A stretch of 6,131 bases of DNA, from contig JALZVZ010000327.1 of assembly GCA_023299945.1 (NCBI GenBank), positions 1-6,131 on the forward strand. Direction: 5' to 3'. The DNA is from Altererythrobacter sp. (lineage in GTDB: Bacteria > Pseudomonadota > Alphaproteobacteria > Sphingomonadales > Sphingomonadaceae). The notes beneath the pieces are model-generated. The model was not told the DNA's origin. It made no database searches and saw only the letters and a list, made by a program, of their open reading frames with translations. Made by a program: the position numbers and the translations under genes. Shown here piece by piece: positions 1 to 5,427 of this stretch. How positions within the stretch are numbered: position 1 is the first letter of the stretch; every line of letters begins with the position of its first letter.

Positions 1-743
1 AAAATACCCCAGCAATCGGTCGTGACCTCTGCAATGTCGGCGTCTGCATCCATTTGCGGGAAAAGCGTTAGTTCACCTGGATTGTTGGCATCCATAGGAA
101 GCGTATGCTGGGCGAATAATTTTGCAAATCCAGCGCGAGCTACGGCATCACTCTCACCATCAATCAACCGACCAGCAATGGCAATATTGAAGCGGTTTGC
201 AGCAAGCCATTCCAGCCCATCCATGGCCTTGTCCCAGCTGGTGCCGCGCTCCTCCTCATGGACAGCTTTCGTGAAGTGATCGAGGCTAACTCTGATCGTC
301 AGCCGATCCACTCCTTCAAGCTCAAGCAATTCCTTACCAAAGCGCTGCATAGGGCGCATAGCATTCGAGAGCACCAGAACGTCAAAGCCGCGCTCCAGAC
401 ATAAGCGCAACATATCTATGATTTGCGGGTTCATAAAGGGCTCGCCCCCGGTGAATGCAATTTCCCTGGTAGCAAGGCCTTTCTCGGCAATTTCATCCAG
501 ATAGGTCTGCACTTCTGCCAGCGTCAAATATATCAAGGCATCGTTTTTAGGCGAGCTTTCAATGTAGCAGGATTTGCAGGCGAGATTGCACAGGGTTCCG
601 GTATTGAACCACAAGGTCTCAAGCTCTCGCAGCGCCACCGAAGCCCGCTGCTCGCCCTTTGCGGTCACATAAGGATCGGCGAATTTCTCTTCTGAAATTG
701 GCACAGGAGAGCTCAAAGCAAACGGGGATTGATCGGCCATCAT
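1..743 (-). CDS. Radical SAM enzyme, partial (C-terminus beyond left edge)
   Basis: The reading frame is open from an ATG at 743-741 to the left edge, giving 247 visible residues. Seen: the [4Fe-4S] motif CX3CX2C at Cys52, Cys56 and Cys59 (CNLACKSCY), the SAM-binding motif GGEP at 99-102 (FTGGEPFMNP), a strand LVLSNAMRP at 123-131, and RVSLDHF at 151-157, all in the order and spacing of a radical SAM TIM barrel. Known of the family: reductive cleavage of S-adenosylmethionine to a 5'-deoxyadenosyl radical in the cytosol. The substrate cannot be read from the sequence. The part that could carry extra cysteine clusters (SPASM-like or other) is off the window. The first ATG abuts the stop codon of the upstream DUF2064 gene with no gap. 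A second ATG follows at 740, and the weak GAAAG upstream is better spaced for that one, so the true start may be one codon later. Coupled translation with the DUF2064 gene is likely. The overall family is certain; the subfamily is not. Confidence 0.9.
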   Translation of the reverse strand, partial: MMADQSPFALSSPVPISEEKFADPYVTAKGEQRASVALRELETLWFNTGTLCNLACKSCYIESSPKNDALIYLTLAEVQTYLDEIAEKGLATREIAFTGGEPFMNPQIIDMLRLCLERGFDVLVLSNAMRPMQRFGKELLELEGVDRLTIRVSLDHFTKAVHEEERGTSWDKAMDGLEWLAANRFNIAIAGRLIDGESDAVARAGFAKLFAQHTLPMDANNPGELTLFPQMDADADIAEVTTDCWGI

Positions 744-1433
744 CTAGCTTTCAAAAGCAGGCTTCATTGTGCAGCGCCTTATATCTGCACTAGGCTGCGC
801 TTTGCTAGCCAGCTCCAACAGCGCTGGCCATTGCTGCAAATCCTCGGGCACATCGCAATCTGACAAGGGCTCAAGCAGTAAAGGTTCAATGCCCATTTGC
901 TGCGCGCGCCGTAGTGTTTCCGGCATGACTTGATCGGTGCTCCACGGCATATCGCCAAACAATTGCGGCAAAGGTTCGCGCATGCCAATCAAATAATATC
1001 CGCCATCCAACGCAGGCCCGATAACCAATCGATGGGTCATGAGGCCAGCAATGGCCGCAGAAACATGCCTAGCGCTAAGATCAGGTGTGTCTGATCCGAA
1101 AAAGATGATCGGCGCATCGTCAACAAATGCCATAAGCCTCTGCGAAAGATCGCCCCTTGTCTGAGCGGTGAAAACTGCCCCTGTACCTAGCCATTGTTTA
1201 AACGCGCTCGCTTCTTCGCCAGTATAAGCGAGGGTTACCCGGCAATCTGTCTTGGTCAGACAATCAAATATATGCTCGGTCAAATGGCGGTGGATAGCCG
1301 CTGCGCCTTCGGCCCCAACCGCCGGGATCAGCCGCGACTTGCATTCGCCAGCCGCAGGGTAGCGGGTAAACTGAACGAGATGCGGTTTTTGCATAAGGAG
1401 ATGGTCTGCAATCTGGACAGGTAGGGCAAGCAC
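744..1433 (-). CDS. DUF2064 / TIGR04282-type GT-A-like transferase
   Basis: A 229-residue cytosolic protein with the GT-A-like nucleotide-binding fold of the DUF2064 family (TIGR04282, named from memory 'rSAM/selenodomain-associated transferase 1' and labelled arsenosugar biosynthesis glycosyltransferase in some databases). Seen, numbered from the GTG: FTRYPAAGECKSRL at 22-35, matching the family's N-terminal P-G-K-T/S-R-L nucleotide-binding loop; FFGSDTPDLS at 111-120 with the acidic metal-binding residues; a GPALDGGYYLIG block at about 139-150; MPWSTDQVMPETL at 162-174; and the C-terminal LSDCDVPEDL signature at 190-199. I chose GTG at 1433 because AGGG lies 8 bases upstream, overlapping the stop codon of the DUF547 gene, and the gap is then only 10 bases. 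ATG at 1394 (216 residues) sits closer to the conserved core but has no Shine-Dalgarno. The open frame extends well upstream, but that part lies over the DUF547 gene in another frame and does not look like this family. The neighbouring radical SAM gene fits the known association. The acceptor and sugar are unknown. Confidence 0.88.
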   Translation of the reverse strand: MLALPVQIADHLLMQKPHLVQFTRYPAAGECKSRLIPAVGAEGAAAIHRHLTEHIFDCLTKTDCRVTLAYTGEEASAFKQWLGTGAVFTAQTRGDLSQRLMAFVDDAPIIFFGSDTPDLSARHVSAAIAGLMTHRLVIGPALDGGYYLIGMREPLPQLFGDMPWSTDQVMPETLRRAQQMGIEPLLLEPLSDCDVPEDLQQWPALLELASKAQPSADIRRCTMKPAFES

Positions 1434-1441
1434 TAAATTCG

Positions 1442-1445
1442 CCCT
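1442..1445 (-). promoter_or_regulatory. Ribosome binding site supporting GTG start of DUF2064 gene
   Basis: On the minus strand AGGG lies 8 bases before the GTG at 1433 and overlaps the TAG stop codon (1446-1444) of the DUF547 gene. This suggests coupled re-initiation and favours the GTG over the ATG at 1394, which is preceded by a pyrimidine-rich CTCCTT. Confidence 0.5.
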
Positions 1446-2289
1446 AGCTCTCGTTGAGCGCCCAATCATAACCGTAGCCGCCGATTTCAGTTGCTCCGTC
1501 AAGCAAAGCGACCGTTGAGCCAACAGCATATTGGCGGGCATGATCCAAAATGGCTTGCTCGCTGCCCCAATCCACTTGATACCATTCATAGATATTGGAG
1601 GCGATGATATTGCCCTTCTCTCCGCCAAAGCCGCGCGGATGATTGACATAGGCAGCCGCCGCCTGTTCCAGCATGGGTTCCAGCTTTGCTGCTGTATAGG
1701 CCTCCAAAGCCAGATTAGGGCATCCAATCGACGCGCAATTCACAGCATAATGGATACGCACATCCTGCCATTCAGGGCGAAGAATATCATGTTCGATATT
1801 GTCGAGACTTAATGTGCGGCCAGCCACACTTACAGCGTCATCTTTCCATGGGCCACTGCCCAGCAATCCGATATCGCGGATGGAATCCAACGGCAGGTTT
1901 TTCAGGATCACATCCACGGTTGCGGCATTGTAGAGATTGACCCAGAACGCGAATTGTTCATCGCGCGAGAAATCTTCGACAACGACCGCCTGCATGGCAT
2001 CCAGATAGGATTTTAGAGCGTCAGCAGCCTCGTTCTTCATCCGGCCATAATCGACCAGATTGACGCCGCTTTCGCTCTCAGTCACATATTCGCGCAGCAG
2101 TGCATCCCATGCCGAATGGTCGATCATTGCGCTGGAATCCTCGTTTGCGGCAAAGCTATCTTCGCCCAAGCCGCCAGAATTGGAGCCACCGCATGCAGCC
2201 AGCAAAGCGGTTGCAGGGATTGCGCCCAAAATTGTGCGGCGCGACATTTGCAGCTTGGGCGATGACATTGAAACTTGGTGCGCTGGCAT
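1444..2289 (-). CDS. DUF547 protein, predicted Tat-exported lipoprotein
   Basis: A 281-residue protein of the DUF547 family (PF04784), whose biochemical function is not established. Seen, numbered from the ATG at 2289: a long polar n-region, twin arginines at 17-18 (MSRRTILG), a hydrophobic stretch, and a lipobox LAAC with Cys33, followed by a Gly/Ser-rich linker. This predicts Tat export and lipid anchoring outside the inner membrane. The DUF547 core begins near HSAWDALLREYV (about 58-69). It includes FWVNLYNA at 115-122, HYAVNCASIGCPNL at 180-193 with Cys185 and Cys190, and the C-terminal YDWALN typical of the family. The frame is open up to a TTG at 2337, but the ATG at 2289 has a strong AAAGGA six bases upstream and gives a proper signal peptide. 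It follows the glycosyltransferase fusion after 69 bases and precedes the DUF2064 gene by about 10. DUF547 proteins are, from memory, often near radical SAM and transferase genes. Family assignment is strong and the role is unknown. Confidence 0.93.
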   Translation of the reverse strand: MPAHQVSMSSPKLQMSRRTILGAIPATALLAACGGSNSGGLGEDSFAANEDSSAMIDHSAWDALLREYVTESESGVNLVDYGRMKNEAADALKSYLDAMQAVVVEDFSRDEQFAFWVNLYNAATVDVILKNLPLDSIRDIGLLGSGPWKDDAVSVAGRTLSLDNIEHDILRPEWQDVRIHYAVNCASIGCPNLALEAYTAAKLEPMLEQAAAAYVNHPRGFGGEKGNIIASNIYEWYQVDWGSEQAILDHARQYAVGSTVALLDGATEIGGYGYDWALNES

Positions 2290-2295
2290 GACTAT

Positions 2296-2301
2296 TCCTT
2301 T
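2296..2301 (-). promoter_or_regulatory. Ribosome binding site fixing the DUF547 start
   Basis: AAAGGA on the minus strand stands six bases before the ATG at 2289. It decides against the more upstream TTG at 2337, which would add 16 residues of non-signal-like sequence and has no comparable purine tract. Confidence 0.7.
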
Positions 2302-2304
2302 GAA

Positions 2305-2346
2305 GATTGCGGCGTTAATTCGGTGTTCGTTCGGCAAACCGCAATC
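2305..2346 (-). repeat. Perfect 8-bp inverted repeat upstream of DUF547 gene
   Basis: GATTGCGG at 2305-2312 and CCGCAATC at 2339-2346 are exact reverse complements separated by 26 bases; a further G-U pair could extend the stem in RNA. The element fills most of the 69-base gap between the glycosyltransferase fusion and the DUF547 gene and ends a few bases before the DUF547 ribosome binding site. On the minus strand the loop contains CCGAA twice (CCGAACGAACACCGAA). There is no following T-run, so it is not a classical terminator. It could be an mRNA structure, an operator or chance. Confidence 0.4.
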
Positions 2347-2358
2347 GTTACAATCGGG

Positions 2359-4416
2359 CTAATCAGAAACTTGTGATGACGCGCGGGTTTCAGCGCGCGA
2401 ACGATCAAAATCACCGAAGGCTTCGCGCCCGATGACATAGAGAATTTTCCAGCCGGCGGCGAACACACCTTTGATCGTACCGGATATTTTGGAAGTTCCA
2501 ACACGTTTTCGGTAACGCGCTGGACGCTCGCATATACGCAAGCCGGTCTTTGCTGCCCTGACTTGCATTTCAATCGTCCAGCCGAAATCGCGATCGGCCA
2601 TGGCAAGCCGCTCCAACGCATCACGACGGATCGCTCTGAATGGGCCAAGATCAGTGTAGCGCACGCCCCAAATCAGTCTAACTAAAGTCGGAGCAAGCCA
2701 ATTGCCTAGACGCTGAGGCGCAGTCATGGCCCCTGCTTCGATTGTACCCAAAGGACGCGACCCGATGACCATATCAGCATCACCTGCAATGATAGGTGCA
2801 ATCAAATCGGCGGCTTCTTCAGGAACGTCGGACAAATCGGCATCCATAAACAGAATGATATTGGTGTCAGGATCGACGGCTTCCAAACCTGCCAAACACG
2901 CCGCCCCATATCCTTTTTCTGGCTCGCTAACGACGATCGCTCCGGCTGCTTTCGCAAGAGTGGCTGTGCGGTCATTCGATCCATTGTCCGCGACAATAAC
3001 TTGCTTCAGCCCAACGGGATTGGCGTGCAAAATCCCGGTCACGGTTTCGCCAACAGAGCCCTCCTCATTGAGCGCAGGTATAACGACAGAAACTTGCGGC
3101 GATGTAATTGGTGTGGATGATGGCTGTTGCGTTGATTGGCTCTCCGATTGTTTGCGCTTGAGCCGCCAAATATCATAGGTGATGGCCGCTGTGATCACGC
3201 TCCATTCGGCATATTGCGCAAATGGGTGAACCTGAAACGCCTCTAACGTGAAATCTTCTAGATTAAGCCCGCTCAGATAGGAAAATGGCAGGGCCGCGCT
3301 GGCGACATAAGGCCAGATTTCTCGGCGCCCAACCGCCAAAGGCAGCAGCCACATCAGATACCAAGTATTGACCGCTGGGGCGAATAGCAAAATCACTCCA
3401 AAAATTGCTGCCAAGGGCACATCATCAAAACTGCGCGATTGGGCGTGCATCCAAAGGACAATTATCCCGGCGATAAACAGAGCAGCCAGCCGACCCCATG
3501 TGGGCCCAAGGGTCAAATATAGCGGCCGAAAAGCAAGCGGGTTGAAATGCCAAATCGTGGCGAATGTTTCGGTGGAGTCGAGACCCACACCGTTCCCTTG
3601 AATGGCAAAAATACCGTAGAGGATCGCAAGAAATCCGAACGCAGCCAGCAAAGCCCTAGGTCGCAGGCGGAACAATATCGGCCAGGCTGCCAACGCAACC
3701 AGCTTCACGCTCGCTGCGACCGCCAAAAGACTGCCCGCCAGCAGCGGATGACGGCGTCCGGCAAGAACGGCAGCAAACAAAGCCAGCCCGAGGAAAATAT
3801 CAGAATGCAAATGCAATGTAGTCTCCGCCACAACCAGCGGGCTCCATGCGAACAGCGCAACTTGCTCTGGACGATATTTGCGCAGCAGCAATCCGCATGT
3901 AAGCAAGCTTGCCGCGGCAAAAACTAACCGCAGGCCAAATTCGTCAGTGCCTGCAAAAACGCTCGTGATCGCAAAGATTATCTGGAGAACCGGCCCGTAA
4001 ATCGTGGGGTGCTGCGGGTAATTCACCCATTCGAGGATACCGAGCATATGCGGCGGCACACTCTCATCATCGAAAAAATCCAGCGGCGGAATTCCGTAAG
4101 GCGTGCCCGTTTCAAGAGTGCGCCAACCATCCCAGATGAAACGGAAATAATCATCTTCAAAGATAGTGTAGCCAAACAAAGCTATCGCATGACCCAGGAG
4201 CGCGATAACCAATACGCTTGCCGGTTTAAGCGGAGCGGATCGCCACAATAAAGCGCTGGTCAAAGCCGTGCCGGTTGAGAGAACCCCAACATAGGCGAGC
4301 ACGGATGTGTCCGATTGCCGCGATAGCATGACCAAAATCGCTATTGTTGCCAAACACAAAAGCGCTCCGCCAACCGATCGGTAGCGCAGCGCTTTTTGGA
4401 ATTGTGTTTCGGGCAT
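2359..4416 (-). CDS. GT-C / GT2 fusion glycosyltransferase (polyprenyl-phosphate sugar type)
   Basis: A 685-residue two-part inner-membrane protein. Residues 1-417 are polytopic (roughly 11-13 hydrophobic segments) and resemble polyprenol-phosphate-mannose-dependent mannosyltransferases / DUF2029. After about three membrane segments comes an outward loop with acidic residues 87-89 and YFRFIWDGW (90-98), then TGTPYGIPP and NYPQHPTIYGP (132-142), which is the usual catalytic-loop pattern. HSDIFLGLAL lies at 204-213 and a SVKLVALAAWP segment near 236-246. Basic residues RLKRK (418-422) predict a cytosolic exit, followed by a Ser/Thr/Gln/Pro-rich linker to 441. Residues 442-665 are a GT2 domain of the DPM1/DPG-synthase type: SVVIPALNEE (443-452), VADNGSNDRT (475-484), GYGAACLAGL, the DxD-like MDADLSD (524-530), VIGSR (550-554), TDLGPFRAIRRDAL (588-601) and GWTIEMQVRAAK (612-623). 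Inferred role: the GT2 half loads a sugar onto a polyprenyl phosphate inside and the GT-C half transfers it outside. The sugar is unknown. An in-frame TAG nine bases upstream fixes the start at or after this ATG. No Shine-Dalgarno is evident. Confidence 0.92.
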   Translation of the reverse strand: MPETQFQKALRYRSVGGALLCLATIAILVMLSRQSDTSVLAYVGVLSTGTALTSALLWRSAPLKPASVLVIALLGHAIALFGYTIFEDDYFRFIWDGWRTLETGTPYGIPPLDFFDDESVPPHMLGILEWVNYPQHPTIYGPVLQIIFAITSVFAGTDEFGLRLVFAAASLLTCGLLLRKYRPEQVALFAWSPLVVAETTLHLHSDIFLGLALFAAVLAGRRHPLLAGSLLAVAASVKLVALAAWPILFRLRPRALLAAFGFLAILYGIFAIQGNGVGLDSTETFATIWHFNPLAFRPLYLTLGPTWGRLAALFIAGIIVLWMHAQSRSFDDVPLAAIFGVILLFAPAVNTWYLMWLLPLAVGRREIWPYVASAALPFSYLSGLNLEDFTLEAFQVHPFAQYAEWSVITAAITYDIWRLKRKQSESQSTQQPSSTPITSPQVSVVIPALNEEGSVGETVTGILHANPVGLKQVIVADNGSNDRTATLAKAAGAIVVSEPEKGYGAACLAGLEAVDPDTNIILFMDADLSDVPEEAADLIAPIIAGDADMVIGSRPLGTIEAGAMTAPQRLGNWLAPTLVRLIWGVRYTDLGPFRAIRRDALERLAMADRDFGWTIEMQVRAAKTGLRICERPARYRKRVGTSKISGTIKGVFAAGWKILYVIGREAFGDFDRSRAETRASSQVSD

Positions 4417-4449
4417 ACTATTCTAGCCCATAGAAGCTGTCAGAATGGA

Positions 4450-4782
4450 TTACACTCCGTAGCGTTGCCGCAAATAGAACAAAACCGCATTTCGGTTTTT
4501 ATCGGTCAGCTTGAATTCGCCAGCGCGCACAGCCTTCGCAACCTCAGGAGCTGATTGCTGGTTTAGTTTCCCATTATAGCTGCACTTTTTACAAGTGATA
4601 CGTTTGCGCACTTGGGATTTGCCGCGACGCTCGAGCCTTTGCGCTTCTGTAATGCGCGATGCCGATGCGCCCGACCCACCACTAAAGCCGCCGCCTCCAC
4701 CGCCGCCGGACCCGGACGCGAACGCCGGGACAGCTCCTATTGCCATTACGATAGCTGCTGCTGATAGAATTACATTTCGCAC
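4450..4782 (-). CDS. Small exported Gly-rich protein with CxxC pair, unknown function
   Basis: A 110-residue protein that I do not recognise as a named family. Seen: an N-terminal signal peptide (about 1-22, ending VPAFA), then a Gly/Ser tract to about residue 42 with a run of seven glycines. A basic segment follows, then CKKC (Cys64, Cys67) in a KRITCKKCSYNGKLN context, and a C-terminal part that ends in an amphipathic LFYLRQRYGV. The mature protein is probably periplasmic. The two cysteines could form a disulfide or bind a metal. The motif resembles CxxCH but lacks the His, so covalent haem is not supported. The start is GTG, backed by GAAGGGG seven bases upstream. It lies between the rhodanese gene (81-base gap) and the glycosyltransferase fusion (33-base gap), in the same direction. 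The signal peptide, clear ribosome binding site and co-orientation argue that it is real. Confidence 0.78.
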   Translation of the reverse strand: MRNVILSAAAIVMAIGAVPAFASGSGGGGGGGFSGGSGASASRITEAQRLERRGKSQVRKRITCKKCSYNGKLNQQSAPEVAKAVRAGEFKLTDKNRNAVLFYLRQRYGV

Positions 4783-4789
4783 GATATTT

Positions 4790-4796
4790 CCCCTTC
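4790..4796 (-). promoter_or_regulatory. Ribosome binding site supporting the GTG start of the CxxC protein
   Basis: GAAGGGG on the minus strand ends seven bases before the GTG at 4782. It is the strongest Shine-Dalgarno-like sequence in this gap and places the start exactly at the beginning of the signal peptide. Confidence 0.65.
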
Positions 4797-4863
4797 GAAA
4801 ACGTTAGGTCTTATTTCTGCATTCGCAGGCACCGCCGATAAGGTTACACTGTGGTTTCAATAA

Positions 4864-5427
4864 TTATTTCGGCAGTTGGGAAACGGGAGGTTCCCGCTCG
4901 ATCAGCTGCCCCCAATATTCATCAAAGGGGTGGATTTCATGGGTCCGTTCCCCGCTCTGATCGACGAGCGGACGTCCATCATTGTGCCAGCCAAAAATCC
5001 CGCGTGCCAAATTGACAATATCCGTCGCTCCCTGCGCCTTCAAGGCATCTTGAACCCCGGCGGCATATTGGGTGGAACGCGCACCAACTGAGCAGTAGAA
5101 AACGACTCTCTTGCCCCTTACCAAATGGCCAAACTCTGCCAAAAATTCCTCTGTGGGCATATCGGGCGCTATTCGTATTGCACCTGCCAAATGGCTAACC
5201 ACAAATTCATCTTGCTCCCGCGTATCAAAGACAATCATTGAAGCCTGATCGCTCGCTGCAAACTGCGCCCCAGAAATATGCGCAACCTCGGGTATGCTGA
5301 GCTCGATGGAGCTATGAACACCGGCCAAACCATCATCTGGCTTACACAAAAAAACCGCTGCTCCCAGCAGCAATGGCAGGCCAAAAGTGGCCGCCAGCCC
5401 GGCATAGATCCATTTGCGTTTAGTCAT
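4864..5427 (-). CDS. Membrane-anchored single-domain rhodanese
   Basis: A 187-residue protein with a basic N-terminus and one hydrophobic segment (about 7-28), then a single rhodanese domain (about 42-155) expected outside the inner membrane. Seen: FDTREQDEFVVSHLAGAI (67-84), the conserved D-x-R and E..xGHI-type motif before the active site; the active loop CSVGAR with catalytic Cys112 and Arg117 in the standard CX4R spacing; and LARGIFGWHNDGRPL (140-154), the family's C-terminal G-I-x-x-W motif. Known of the family: sulfur transfer via a cysteine persulfide; many single-domain members have other thiol roles and their acceptors are unknown. VFLC at 25-28 is not an acceptable lipobox (Leu at -1), so I infer a transmembrane anchor rather than a lipoprotein. 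Its ATG overlaps the end of the hydroxylase gene by 8 bases and has GGGGAAG just upstream, so translation is probably coupled to that gene. Confidence 0.93.
   Translation of the reverse strand: MTKRKWIYAGLAATFGLPLLLGAAVFLCKPDDGLAGVHSSIELSIPEVAHISGAQFAASDQASMIVFDTREQDEFVVSHLAGAIRIAPDMPTEEFLAEFGHLVRGKRVVFYCSVGARSTQYAAGVQDALKAQGATDIVNLARGIFGWHNDGRPLVDQSGERTHEIHPFDEYWGQLIEREPPVSQLPK

Noticed and set aside
423..695. Plus-strand open frame opposite the radical SAM gene
   Set aside because: It lies entirely over a well-supported minus-strand gene with conserved motifs, and its translation has no recognisable domain. The other plus-strand frames in the window are rejected for the same reason.
1434..1727. 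Upstream extension of the DUF2064 frame to an ATG at 1727
   Set aside because: It overlaps the conserved C-terminal half of the DUF547 gene in a different frame, and the added residues do not look like this family, which starts just before the FTRYP block.
2290..2337. TTG start 16 codons upstream for the DUF547 gene
   Set aside because: It has no ribosome binding site and would put 16 extra residues before the signal peptide; the ATG at 2289 has a strong AAAGGA.
2292..2648. Minus-strand 118-residue open frame inside the 3' end of the glycosyltransferase fusion
   Set aside because: It is a frame-shifted shadow of the GT2 domain; the real frame carries continuous family motifs there.
4570..4600. 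CKKC of the small exported protein as a c-type haem site
   Set aside because: The residue after the second Cys is Ser, not the required His, and no axial ligand pattern is visible.
4655..4720. GC-rich low-complexity tract as a DNA repeat
   Set aside because: It is explained by the Gly/Ser codons of the small exported protein, with no regular repeat unit at the DNA level.
4783..4863. Possible promoter or terminator in the 81-base gap after the rhodanese gene
   Set aside because: On the minus strand there is TTGAAA but no matching -10 at normal spacing. A nested CTTAT/ATAAG (4810-4814/4838-4842) and CTGC-GAAT-GCAG (4817-4828) hairpin has short stems and no T-run.
5340..5427. Rhodanese as a lipoprotein through Cys28
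   Set aside because: The residue before the Cys is Leu, which signal peptidase II does not normally accept; a transmembrane anchor fits better.
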